Origin: Hofstenia miamia
Taxonomy: Eukaryota > Xenacoelomorpha > Acoela
Length of the DNA stretch: 61,378 nt
NCBI GenBank assembly: GCA_004352715.1
Contig: SCFE01000005.1
Span: forward strand, 984,853 to 1,046,230
Reading direction: 5' to 3'
The translations under genes were made by a program, and so were the position numbers. The notes under the pieces are model-generated. The model had not been told where the DNA came from. It did not search any database and saw nothing but the letters and a program-made list of their open reading frames with translations. Below, one piece after another: positions 49,600 to 59,926 of this stretch. Every line of letters begins with the position of its first letter. Within the stretch, counting starts at the first letter, position 1.

Positions 49600-49830
49600 G
49601 GCAACCGGTAATTTTTCTGGCCTTTCTTGAAATTTCCAAGTGGCGGCAGGCCAGTAAATTGCCGGCAACGGCCGGGGGTAGTGTCAATCCTAAAACAAAC
49701 TACTAACGCCGATGCTACAAAAATATATGCATATAGTCTAATGTGTTAACTTTTAGTGGGTCTCCGGGTCAATAATTATTCGGAAAAATTGGTCACCGGC
49801 TTGAAAATGCGACCGGGCGGTCACCCTGGT
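49600..49830. mobile_element. Candidate MITE with GC-rich inverted repeats
   Basis: A foldback pair (ccggtaatttttctggcc and ggccagtaaattgccgg, 49605-49670) and a right edge reading gcggtcaccctg near 49825, whose complement is CAGGGTGACCGC, a hAT-type terminus. Boundaries are approximate. Confidence 0.4.
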
Positions 49831-52800
49831 AGGTCATTCTATCAAAATTTTGTAACTTGCTCATATTCAGTTCTTTCATAATAACCTAATAAATGTATTT
49901 GATAAGGCTTGTTTTTAAGTCTAGGAGTGACAAACGTATGCATTAACGAAAATTGATGATGTTACTTAAAAATCATTGTTATCAGTGTCACCTAAACCTT
50001 GACTTTACTTAGATTAAAATTATGTTTTGAAATTAACATATCTAAGGTAATCTCTATTTAAAACATACCAATATTAAAGACGTAAATTACCTGACGCAAA
50101 CCTACTCCTAGTTTAATGAAAGTGTTAAACTAAAGTTTCCTCAATTTTAAAAAATTAATAAAAAATCCAGTCAACATGGACATCGGAGTCCAGTAGAGTC
50201 GGGACACAATAAAAACATTAAATTTGAAAAAATAGGGTACAGGGCTTTGTTCCCGATCCAGTTAAGTAAGATAATCCAATGTTTATTAATCCATCATTTC
50301 CATATTTAATAAAAATATTACAAGGTACAAATGATATTGAACTGTCAATTATTTCACAATTTGGGTCGATAGAATTTCTGGTTGCTAAGGGTTCCTAACA
50401 TTTTACTGCAGGAAAGGCGATTAAAAAAGAAGTGAAATTATTTAGTGCATAATTTATATACATGATAAAAGGCTAGTACTATGAAAATGAAAGCACGTAA
50501 ATTAAGCAGAAATAGTCTAAATATATCAATAGAATTCATTGTAAAACGTTGAGAGCGATGTACGTAATAGTAAATCGCACAAAATAAAATAATTCTAATA
50601 AATAATAAAGTAAGCGGGCTTGATTAGAGCATGAATAACAGAGAAAGGAAACGGAAAACGTTTTTGAGTCAGAAACAAGGAAGCGTTTAATTATTAATGA
50701 GGGATGTTAATTTTGAATGCGTCATTGATTATCAAAACAGAGGGTAAAATAGTAATTGAGAGAAGATGTGAATAACCTCATGCGGATGGGAAACATTGAA
50801 ACACTAAGTTCTTCAATGTTTGAATTTTTAATGTGCGTCTTGGTCTCTAACCCAAGCCAAGCACCCACTCCAAAAAATTGTTCATATCCATATCAAATAT
50901 ACCACATAATCTAAAGTTGACGGGGCAATTTCTCATGAAAGCCCACTGCGTAGCTAATGTTCCTAAAAAGCAAACAAAGACTTCCACGCTTATTGATCAT
51001 TGCGTACAATACATGTAAGGTGCTATGAAACCAAACAAATGCCTACCCCTACCAACAGCACATAGTGCTCTACTACAAGAACTTTTGAAAGGATGCAATT
51101 ATTAACATCAAATTTTGGTCAAAGATACCTCATTTTGCAAAAAAAATGAAACATTTTTTGTTTTCATGTTATGACGTCACGAAATTGTCAATAATTGGGG
51201 AAATTCTGCAAAAATGGATGCTTTACATAATTTGATGCAAAGAAACCTTGGAAATAAAAATTGAATTTTTTACAATAATGAAAAAAATAATTCACAAATG
51301 GGAAAGAAAATCCATCTGGAAGAAATATCTGGGACAGTAATCCCGGGGAACTCAAACGCAGCCAAAAAGTCACTTGCTGATGACAAATGGTCCCCTGCTG
51401 AAAAATATATCGGTGATCAAATTGTTTTACAGTTTCTGATCCGATATAAAATTTGATGAAAAGCCATAGTTTCAGGCGATGAAGCACAATGTACTCCAAC
51501 CGGGGCTAGTAGGGTTACTATTCTAACCTAGTACTTCAATCTAATCTAACCGTAATCTGAATCAGCTCGAAACTGCAAAATCCTGACTCTATTGGTCTAG
51601 CCCCAGATCCACCTTTAACTTTACAAAAGTTGCAGACTAGTTACGGCTTACTACCAGAGGCATAGCAAATGCTTCGTTTTAGTAGAATTAGATTCAATGC
51701 AATGTTACTTTCTCCATACAGTTACTGTATTCTAACAGACATTCCTATGCACAGCTGCAAAAGAAAATCAAGCCAAAATTAAAACAAACACATTAGAGAT
51801 ATAATTATTTTTTAATTAGCAGATGGAATTTGAACGGAATACTTCTTTTACAAAGAGTATCACAAAGGAATAACATTTGAAAGGAAATTTACTTTAAAAT
51901 ACGTTGAGCTTAATGAGCAGTCTGTCCTGATGCAATTACCTTGAATAATGAATGCGCAATTAATTGATTACATCCAATTAACAATGGATGATTAGCAGCT
52001 GCTTGTCTAAATCTAGTACGATTTCCAATTCTGTTCACGAATTATCTCCAATTACGAGCAATCGGTGGAATTTAGAAAAAATAAATTTTAAAAATAACGG
52101 CAATCCGAGACTGTAAACCTCCGAATCTAATATACATGGAGGTTAACGAATTCTAAAAACAAATTCCTAGCAAATAGCATTTGTAGTTAGTCTAAGTTAA
52201 TGAAAACCAACTAGGGAGATCCGGTCAACCCCAGTCGTTTCGGGCTTTATAGAAAAAAGTTAGCCTCATTTATTCACCGACCTCATCTTCCGCTGAAAGT
52301 AATTCATTGAATTGAATTCAAGGTAAACTAGATGTTCTAATACAGCGATGCCAGGGTGTATTTGTCAGAAGGCCACATTGTATTCAGATGAAATCTTAGA
52401 AGACCAAATTTTATTTAATGTCAGTTGTTAATATTGTATAATAATACTCCGAGCATTATTTATTAAAAAAATTTCAAACCACTGATATAACTAGACTAGA
52501 TCCAGCCTGCAACCCGCCACCACGGCATCACTTTTCTAATGCCTTGAATGAAGTTTTTCACAGTTACGCAAACTTTTAGCAAAGCATCGTTGTTTGTCTT
52601 TTGAAAAATTTAAACATACAGGGTGGACCAGTAGTTATGCAACATTTTTGATAATTAGATATTAATAACACTGCATGTTTGTTTTAAAGTATAGATTTTT
52701 AACTTGATCTTGAAATGATTTGATTCTTACAATTTTCCATTGATAGTTAAATAATAGTACAATTGATCAACATTTTACTAACTCATGAATTCAGAAGCGT

Positions 52801-53423
52801 GGACAACTGGATTGGCTTGTCTGATTTCTGGATCTGACTACTCCAGATTTCTTTCAGTAGGAAGTGCAAAAATACAATTTCTAGGGTTGAAATTCACAAA
52901 CTATCAACTGAAGAGAATGGAAAGATTGGAGTCGACTTGTGTCGAAAAGTTTGCCACTCAGGCGCATCGAGATATCAAAAGTGTATTGACAATAATGGAA
53001 ATTTCAAATCGTTATGAATCTAGGAATCTGAATTTCCTATGCTGTTAATGTTTTCATTGTTTCATGATTAAACAAAGTTTTTTAGTCAACCGCACTTACA
53101 TTTTCATGGGTGGTTCAGGTGTTGTGACTGTTAGACAACCCTGCATTTTGCCATTTCTAAACTACTTTAGGACATGTCTTAACCAATATATATATTGTTT
53201 TAATTTTATAATTATGTCAAAACAGGTCAGCATTTATTAGTATTTTAGTCAAATTTTATTGTAAAAAAATAATCTCCCTAGTAATGGCTAAATGAATACA
53301 TTATATAAATGCAAATACAACTGGTCGAAAAAGATTTCCCGGTAACTAAAAGAAGTCATCCAACTGTTCGAAAATGCAAAGCTTAGTGAGATTCTCTATT
53401 TGGATATAATGGAACTATCGACG

Positions 53424-53433
53424 GCGCATGCGC
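53424..53433. promoter_or_regulatory. NRF-1-like palindrome
   Basis: GCGCATGCGC is a perfect palindromic match to the core of the NRF-1 (nuclear respiratory factor) site. It lies 1.3 kb upstream of the SCO1 exon. NRF-1 sites are common in promoters of nuclear genes for mitochondrial proteins, but chance occurrence cannot be excluded and no SCO1 first exon was found next to it. Confidence 0.3.
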
Positions 53434-54397
53434 ACATTAGACAAAATAATTCAAAATAACATCATAGGATTTAAAGCCGTTCCGCAAACAATCATAGAAA
53501 TCACATTCAATGATTTTAAAATGCAGATATACGAATGACATTAATGGGCAAATTTTTAAATGCAATATTCATTTTAGGAATTATTGCAATAAAGTTTGGG
53601 TGAAAAATGATTCGTAGTATGGAGCGCAAAGCGTATTAGATATTTAAATTTTTGAAGATGAGAATGGATACGGATGCTGATATTCCCATTTATGTCCATT
53701 CTTGATCAGAAACAGAATTAAGTTGCCATTCAGAATCTAAACTTTGCTCGCGAAGCCCTCACGAACAGCTAAATGCAAATTTCTGGGTGCACTCCGGCCT
53801 CGCTGCAGATTTCCTGCGTTTTTAAGTTGGCAAAGGCAAAGTCAAGGTAAAATAGATTCAGGTGTCAATTTTCCACTCTTGCCAACAGTAGCTAGAAACT
53901 AGGGATTGGGGCAAATGAAAAATCGAATAGAAAATTTTAAACATAAATACTCATCAATTTCAAGACGTGGAATAGTGCCTGAGTTACAAAGTAATAAGAG
54001 AATTTGGATTTTGAAGAAAGACTAAATTCAATAAAAGTAATCTTGTTTCTAAGCCGAAAGAACTTCAAGTGGCGTCGGTAATTGTTTTAGAGAGTAAAAA
54101 CAAATGAAATTTATGAAAGTAAACTAGATTTAATAAAGTTTCTTATTTAGACAAGCACAGATGGATTACAATATTTGTTATAAGAATAATGGTTTTGCAG
54201 CGAAGCGAGATAATATGTGAAGCAATAGGCGATTATACTAAATTCTGTTCTTACATTCGATTAAACAAAAAAAACAAATATTTCCAACTTAATATTTAAC
54301 TAATAACACATAAACTGTATAAGCAAAGGTTCAGCTGCAATTGCTACAAGTAAAGAAAAACTGCAACGTTATTATGCGATGGCAGGTTATAGTCATA

Positions 54398-54399
<2 letters not shown>

Positions 54400-54431
<32 letters not shown>
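54400..54431. repeat. (TA)n microsatellite
   Basis: About 16 TA units, in the presumed intron upstream of the SCO1 last exon. Confidence 0.95.
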
Positions 54432-54436
<5 letters not shown>

Positions 54437-54720
54437 ATATAGCATTTCTTAGTCTATTACATTTTAGTGTTTCTGAAAAAATTGAAGTTATCATTTAAGT
54501 TTTGCTGATTTTAAAGCAGATTCATTTGTTGAAAGTGAAGGAGATTTGCAATATTCTTTATATTGAATAATTCTGTGCTCTTAAATATATTTTTAGCACA
54601 TTTTTGCTTTTGTAGCGTGAATCTCTATGCCGTAATTACAGTAGATCTTGTGCTCTAACTTATTCTAATTTTCTCTTTATTAAATTCTAAATGAAATATT
54701 TTCAAAATTCTGTTCTTTAG

Positions 54721-55068
54721 GTAATTAACAAGTTAAAAGAAGAAGGAGTCAATATTACTCCGGTTTTTGTAACTGTTGACCCAGAGCGTGATACACGCGC
54801 TGCTGTCAAAGCATATTTACAAGACTTTCATCCGAAATTCATTGGTTTGACGGGGACAAAAGAACAAATTGATGACACTGTCAAAACGTTTCGTGTATTT
54901 TACAATGTAGGCCCCAAGGATGATGATGGAGATTACATTGTCGATCATAGTATCATCGTGTATCTAATGAATCCTAATGGCGAATTTGTCAACTACTATG
55001 GGCAGAATAAGCGCGCCTCTGAAATAGTCTCCAGTATACTAAAACATATTAAATTTTTTAAACATTAA
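54721..55068 (+). CDS. SCO1: SCO1-type cytochrome oxidase copper chaperone, last exon
   Basis: The acceptor ttctttag is followed by a 115-codon frame with the C-terminal half of SCO1/SenC thioredoxin-fold proteins: PVFVTVDPERDT, FIGLTGTKEQID, VGPKDDDGDYIVDHSII and NYYGQNKRASEIVSSI. SCO1 delivers copper to the CuA site of cytochrome c oxidase subunit II in the mitochondrial intermembrane space. The conserved copper-ligand His in DYIVDH is present. The C-x3-C ligand pair, the transmembrane segment and the targeting peptide belong to upstream exons that I could not find between 47 and 54.7 kb; they may be in a gap, in a very long intron, or absent. The stop is TAA at 55066-55068. SCO2 is the alternative paralogue, and invertebrates usually have a single gene. 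Confidence 0.88.
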   Translation, partial: VINKLKEEGVNITPVFVTVDPERDTRAAVKAYLQDFHPKFIGLTGTKEQIDDTVKTFRVFYNVGPKDDDGDYIVDHSIIVYLMNPNGEFVNYYGQNKRASEIVSSILKHIKFFKH

Positions 55069-55380
55069 TACTGAAACTTCATTTTATTACTGTTTTGTAT
55101 ATTAGATTTCTAAAAATATATAAATTTTATTTTTCTATATTTCCAAGAACTTTTCATAATATACATTAGGTCAGGTATCGTGGAATTCCATTCAAAGCAC
55201 TTTTGGGGAGTTTCAATAGAAATATGAAATATTCATTTTCGATTTTAATAATTACGATTTTTGAAAAATTTTGCAATTCATGTTTACATTTCTAAACTCT
55301 GCTTTGTATATAATTTTTTCTTTACTATATTTAGTTTATTAAGATGAACATGTTTTTAATTGTATTATTATGTTTTAGTT
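55069..55380 (+). other. Short SCO1-WDR55 intergenic segment
   Basis: 312 bp between the SCO1 stop and the WDR55 ATG. It holds the SCO1 3' UTR, no clear AATAAA, and a T-rich stretch ending ttttag at 55378, two bases before the WDR55 start. It is a candidate operon-type spacer. Confidence 0.5.
55365..55378 (+). promoter_or_regulatory. Acceptor-like AG two bases before the WDR55 start
   Basis: The sequence tattatgttttag ends in AG at 55377-55378 and the ATG begins at 55381. This is typical spacing for a spliced-leader trans-splice acceptor or for a 5' UTR intron. Confidence 0.4.
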
Positions 55381-56223
55381 ATGGATTCCTCCGATTCATC
55401 GCCGGAATCTGCTAGCGAAATCGAAGATTCTACATGGTTTGATCCCATTGTTTTAAAGAGAATCCCACTAACTTTAAGTCATAATGAAAAAAGCTTAGTT
55501 GTTGGAGATATCAAAGGCTATTTAACTGTAATCAATTCACTGGATGGTACAATCCGTTATTCATCACGTGTTCACAAGAGCTCATGTCGAAAGGTATCGT
55601 TTATTGGTGATGAAATGAAGATTGCATCAGTTTCGAAGGATCGAAGTCTTTCATTGTTTGACATGAATACTTCCAAGCAGATTTCTTCCCTGTCTAAAGC
55701 TCATGGATCTCCACTAAATGCCCTAATATCAATTTCTGAAAATGTTGTTTGCACTGGAGATGAACGTGGTAGAATTAAAGCGTTCGATATCCGCTCTTTC
55801 AAACGCATTTTTAAGGTAAGTTAATACAGTTTTTTCAACTATGTTCGTGCTATTAATCTGATTAAACCAAATGGCACGTGTTTTGCCTATGACTTTAGTG
55901 GAATTTCACAAAATTATTTTGACACGTCATTCATTTTATTTGAAATTTGAATGTTTGTTATTTTTATTAACTTAGTTTTATGAAAATTGTGACTTCATTA
56001 GTGATATGGTTACTGTGCACAAATACCTTCTCGCTTCTAGTGGTGATGGGACACTCACAACTATTAACTTTCGAAATAAAAGACTTGTAACGCAATCTAC
56101 AAATTGCAACGTTGATATGTTGTCGTTGGCATTAATCAAAGAAGAAAAGAAAGTTATGTGTGGATTGGGCGACGGTAATCTTCATTTCTTTGATGTTGGG
56201 CTTTTTGGAGACATCACTGATAG
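55381..56223 (+). CDS. WDR55: WDR55-type WD40 repeat protein, first two exons
   Basis: Exons 55381-55815 (145 codons, donor AAG|GTAAGT) and 55976-56223 (acceptor aacttag, ending phase 2 at AG|GTAGTT). The product begins with an acidic Ser-rich tail (MDSSDSSPESASEIEDS), followed by WD40 blades: LVVGDIKGYLTVINSLDG, MKIASVSKDRSLSLFDMN, NVVCTGDERGRIKAFDIR, YLLASSGDGTLTTINF and KVMCGLGDGNLHFFDVG. Order and motifs match WDR55 (yeast Jip5), a nucleolar protein needed for rRNA maturation. About 227 residues are present, against the near-400 usual for the family, so the last WD repeats and basic tail are missing. No third exon is visible before the window end. If the second donor is not used, translation stops after ITDR at TAG 56225-56227. 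Confidence 0.87.
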
Positions 56224-56249
56224 GTAGTTTATTTTGATCATGTTAAAAC

Positions 56250-56290
<41 letters not shown>
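56250..56290. repeat. (TA)n microsatellite in the WDR55 intron
   Basis: About 20 TA units with one interruption (tatatacata), starting 27 bp past the WDR55 exon 2 donor. Confidence 0.95.
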
Positions 56291-56293
<3 letters not shown>

Positions 56294-56404
56294 TGGAGTA
56301 AAACAACAATAACAGTATATATTACATAATTACTGTATTCTACCAATGGAACGTGAATAGCAAATGCTTTGTTGTTTTATGATTGGATTTCAGCTAATGA
56401 AATG

Positions 56405-56861
56405 GTCAACTTGTTTGTTCAAAGAAAAGTTTATGTCGTTTTATCTCTTAATTGTAATAGTAGTACATGTTAGTGTTATATCAAGGACATTCTAAATAAT
56501 TTCGTGTTGTTACTATGGCTTCATAACGGGGCTTAATTTAAAAAATTATACAATTTTAGACTGATCTTTGCATTGAAATACAGTGTAAACGAAAGAGGGA
56601 TGATGTAAAAGAGTAGAGAAAATACCGCAGAANGTCAACTTGTTTGTTCAAAGAAAAGTTTATGTCGTTTTATCTCTTAATTGTAATAGTAGTACATGTT
56701 AGTGTTATATCAAGGACATTCTAAATAATTTCGTGTTGTTACTATGGCTTCATAACGGGGCTTAATTTAAAAAATTATACAATTTTAGACTGATCTTTGC
56801 ATTGAAATACAGTGTAAACGAAAGAGGGATGATGTAAAAGAGTAGAGAAAATACCGCAGAA
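56405..56861. repeat. Exact 228-bp duplication around a single N (assembly scar)
   Basis: 56405-56632 and 56634-56861 are identical as far as I can see (starting gtcaacttgtttg, ending ataccgcagaa) and are separated by one N at 56633. Zero divergence with a one-base gap is the signature of two contig ends that overlap but were not merged. It contains no coding sequence. Confidence 0.92.
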
Positions 56862-57934
56862 ATAATAGCTTTAATTCACTATAACATAAGTAAAAATTGT
56901 GGGAAATATAGAAATATTTAAAATGATAATTATAAAATGCAACATAAATTAATTAGTCTAACCACACAAAATGACCAACAAGCTACTACCAATAACATAC
57001 AATAACAAGGTTAAATATAGTTCAAGGGAAATATAATTTGAGAAGAGGATGTTGCTCTTAAAAGATCCCCTCATATATGGACCTCTAAAATTAAACGGGT
57101 ATAAATCAGATCAGTTTTAATGCTGAATTGCGAATGAACTCATCTCTAGTGTGTATAGTCATTTAAATTTAGAAGAATAGCTCTCATGCTGATTGCAAGA
57201 ATAACAGTGAAACACTATCTGAAATAAAATAATTAGATCCTAAATAAGTAGTTTCCACAATTTTTATGAAGGCTTCATTATTACTATAGTTGGTCTATAC
57301 TTGAATTACAACAAATTAATATTGTATTCAATTGTACCTAAGGTTTTATTAAACAATGGACGCAAAATTAATGGTATTTAAGTTAATAGATTCAAAAATC
57401 TTCCAGCACACGATAGAAAAAATTTATTTGCAAAGTTTCTAGCAATAAAATTTAGATATTATGTCTAAATTTTTTAAGTTGATGAAGTGTGCAAAAAACT
57501 AAAAAAAAATTGTATCTTCTACAGTGGTTTTTCAATAAGGATATTGGAAGATTGCATCCATATTAATAGTTCATGGGACATTATATTTGACTTGAAAATT
57601 TGTGTTAAAAATACAGCACATTAGTAGTTATCTTGGTAAAGATTTTATAAATTCATGATAACATTACAAGTTTTATTGTAATGATTTTGAAATTCTGTAC
57701 TTAAAATTAGTTTAAACGTCAGTACTATGACATGGTCCGCAATCCAATACACGGGAAGCAGAATTCCTGCGTACCAAATAAAAAATTACAGCAAAATATG
57801 GAAATAGGATTGTTATCTAGGGAAATAATGAATTCCTTGTTATTATCCGCCATTCGTTATTTATTTCGAAGTAATCGAGGAACATTCTTCCATTTAGCAA
57901 TCATCCCCTAATTGCATCTTCAATTGGTAATTTT
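56862..57934. other. Non-coding stretch between WDR55 and the CANT1-like gene
   Basis: AT-rich, with no recognisable exon; in particular no WD40 exon to complete WDR55. The right end holds the polyadenylation signal of the minus-strand gene at 57860-57865. Confidence 0.55.
57860..57865 (-). terminator. Polyadenylation signal AATAAA of the CANT1-like gene
   Basis: The minus strand reads AATAAA about 70 nt past the stop codon at 57935, normal spacing for a 3' UTR of a short transcript. Confidence 0.55.
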
Positions 57935-58990
57935 TTAAAGAAAGTTATTCGGTAAAAACACGATACTTTGAAATGAATAACGAGTATTTATGTTTTTGCC
58001 AGATAAAAGAATATCACCATTCAACCTAAACAAATAAAGGAAGTTACCAGGATTCCTGTAATCCACATAACTAACTAACGCTGCGTATATATCTTGTTGG
58101 TCAGAAATCTTGGATATAGCAGAAATAACTCTTTTACCATGGAATGATGGCAATGTAATATTTTTAATGTACATATACATCTCATTCGTGATTATAATAG
58201 AAGCCAAACCAGTCTCTAAATTGTTAGAATATATTCCAAATAACCATTGCTTTGACGTTTTGCACCAATAACCGGCATAAATAGAGGAAGATTGATCCCT
58301 ATGTCCAGGAAGGCTTAGCAGATTAGAATATAATTTACTATTGTTCACAAGTCGTCGATTAACTCCTTCTATTACCTGAATGTACCCTATTTTTGCCGAA
58401 TTGTATGGTCCAATAAACAGCTTATCATGCTTTGTTGCCAACCATTGTCCATGCATTACAGATTGTAATTGGTGATGAAAACTTAGAGTTTGCAAGTCCG
58501 CTGATAACGTAAAAAGAAATATTTTTGACACACAATAAATAGTCTTGTTGAAGAGAATTGCATCTGAAATGCCAGAATAGTTACTTAATATGTATTTTGC
58601 CACATTATTGTATTTGAAAACCTGTTCAACTAATTGTTGAAATTTAGGATTTTGCATACTATCGTCAAATGTTAATTGAAATTTTTGTACTATTGCAGGA
58701 GCTTTCGAATATCTCGCATCCCTTGAAATCATTATAAATTTAAATGAGGCTGACATGGGTGTAGTGGTGAATCCCGTCGTGGAATTAAGAAAAGCTGTTT
58801 CACTCTCATCTGACATAAAACCGGTTGCATAAACAAGTAAAATGCCTATCCCAAGAAAGAGTGCTGAAGTCAAAGCAAATGATAATAATTCCGCACTACA
58901 ATTCTTCATTAAACAACGAGGGAAACGTGTTCCCAAACAATAAAAATTTTTAAAAACTAACGCAATTACGATGCTCACAATGCAATACAT
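57935..58990 (-). CDS. Divergent CANT1/apyrase-family propeller, type II membrane protein, probable pseudoenzyme
   Basis: Intronless 351-codon frame. Residues 36-57 form a transmembrane segment. The lumenal part has several N-glycosylation sequons (near residues 69, 137, 148, 216 and 277). The segment order matches calcium-activated nucleotidases: ISDAILFNKTIYCV (141-154; family SD-x-I-x-F-x-x-x-x-Y-x-V), QWLATKHDKLFIG (182-194; family EWLAVKDE-x-LYVGG), W242-x6-W249 with Y-CKTSKQWLF, ASIII (263-267), ISAISKISDQQDIYAAL (289-305), LYLFRLNGDILL (318-329) and FQSIVFL (340-346; family Y-E-G-I-E-F). These enzymes hydrolyse UDP/GDP in the ER/Golgi around a central Ca2+ bound by two Ser and three Glu, one from each blade. 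As I align it the two Ser remain (142, 290) but the three Glu read Gln182, Tyr238 and Gln341, so catalysis is doubtful. The family identification rests on remembered sequence patterns. Met28 is an alternative start. Confidence 0.6.
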   Translation of the reverse strand: MYCIVSIVIALVFKNFYCLGTRFPRCLMKNCSAELLSFALTSALFLGIGILLVYATGFMSDESETAFLNSTTGFTTTPMSASFKFIMISRDARYSKAPAIVQKFQLTFDDSMQNPKFQQLVEQVFKYNNVAKYILSNYSGISDAILFNKTIYCVSKIFLFTLSADLQTLSFHHQLQSVMHGQWLATKHDKLFIGPYNSAKIGYIQVIEGVNRRLVNNSKLYSNLLSLPGHRDQSSSIYAGYWCKTSKQWLFGIYSNNLETGLASIIITNEMYMYIKNITLPSFHGKRVISAISKISDQQDIYAALVSYVDYRNPGNFLYLFRLNGDILLSGKNINTRYSFQSIVFLPNNFL

Positions 58991-59470
58991 CCAATATCGA
59001 AATTACGTCACTTCTCGACAAAATAAATTGTTGACCTCAAACGATAAAAAAATAATTTGGTTTGCAATTGTAGAGAAAGCATGCATTCAACTTCTCTTGG
59101 ATGAACTACCCAATTTTTTATTTCTGAAACTTGTTTTAATGACAATCACCAATTTGAAAATGTGAACTTAAATGACGCACTTCATAAAACAGCAATCTAT
59201 ACCATGGAAATGCATACATAAAAGTATTAATGTCAAGGATCTCACCTAATTTAATCAGTATTGACCATATTAAGTTTAAAATTTAAGAGATTCATTTAAT
59301 CCTATACTTACCAACGTTGCGAAAATATTGTTACTTCTGCGAAAAATCGTTATATTTAATTTTTTTAATTAACATTTTATAAAGCATGAGAAAATACTAG
59401 CTAACGAAATTGGTTAATCATAGCAATTATACAACAGATCTGTTAACAGATGATCCAGCTATTACGTTTT
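58991..59470. other. Spacer between CANT1-like gene and Penelope copy 1
   Basis: No gene seen. It would include the promoter of the minus-strand CANT1-like gene on its left and the 3' terminal part of Penelope copy 1 on its right. No obvious TATA or initiator can be singled out in this AT-rich sequence. Confidence 0.5.
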
Positions 59471-59477
59471 TTATTCA

Positions 59478-59518
59478 TATATAACCGGTTTCGATTTAGT
59501 AAATCATCATCAGATATA
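59478..59518 (-). ncRNA. Hammerhead ribozyme (type I) of Penelope copy 1
   Basis: On the minus strand: stem I 5' strand TATAT (59518-59514), core CTGATGA (59513-59507), one extra T (59506), stem II GATTT-ACT-AAATC (59505-59493), core GAAA (59492-59489), a self-complementary stem III ACCGGT (59489-59484), cleavage-site T (59483) and stem I 3' strand ATATA (59482-59478), fully complementary to the 5' strand. All conserved core bases (CUGANGA, GAAA, non-G at the cleavage site) are present. Penelope-like elements are known to carry such ribozymes in their terminal repeats. The unpaired T before stem II is a deviation, shared with the second copy. Confidence 0.82.
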
Positions 59519-59620
59519 GAAATTTTGTGGGAATTTATAACACTTAATATTACAGATATTTAATGCATGCCCTAAAATAAATGTAGAAAAGAACTAGTAG
59601 TTTTCTGTCTGTTTAATAAT

Positions 59621-59926
59621 TTAGATTTTTTCAGGATGGTTAATAAATATTGCTTCTGCGATTTTAGTATTTGAGGTTTTCATGATTATATTAAAATTTT
59701 CTGGTCTTGGTTGATGTAAATGTGTATAAACTTCTGATCTTAGGTGTCCCGAAAGGTGTTCATTAATTCTTGTTATAAAATGTCTCTTAGTTTCTCCGAT
59801 GTAAGAATATTTACATTCTTCACAAACATATTTATATACAATGGAAGAAACTAGACATTTTTGGATGGTATCTTTGTTCCAAAAAATATCTTGAGTCTTT
59901 AAAGAATACAATATTGGATTTATCAT
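59621..59926 (-). pseudogene. Penelope copy 1 GIY-YIG endonuclease domain
   Basis: 101-codon open frame with CLVSSIVYKYVCEECKYSYIGETKR compressed to its motifs: Y-K-Y, the C-E-E-C zinc-type pair, YIGET, then R-x-N-E-H (RINEHL) and the catalytic-region Glu in KIAEAIFI. These are the hallmarks of the endonuclease C-terminal to Penelope RT, which nicks target DNA for retrotransposition. The domain aligns end to end with that of copy 2 at 60869-61372 but lacks an intact RT before it. Confidence 0.85.

Larger units (their letters stand above)
47195..54399. other. Region without a confident gene, left of SCO1
   Basis: I looked on the plus strand for the missing SCO1 exons (the copper-binding C-x3-C exon in particular) and did not find them. 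An inverted-repeat element lies near 49600-49830. A (TA)n tract lies at 54400-54431. Several open frames up to 146 codons (for example 47731-48171 minus) show no recognisable domain. Confidence 0.5.

Noticed and set aside
51188-51499. 103-codon minus-strand open frame
   Set aside because: Aromatic-rich chance composition, no motif and no start or splice context.
31828-54720. Further stabilin exons (EGF or FAS1) after the short gene
   Set aside because: I scanned the plus strand for C-x-C EGF ends and FAS1 motifs and found none with splice sites; absence is not proven by eye.
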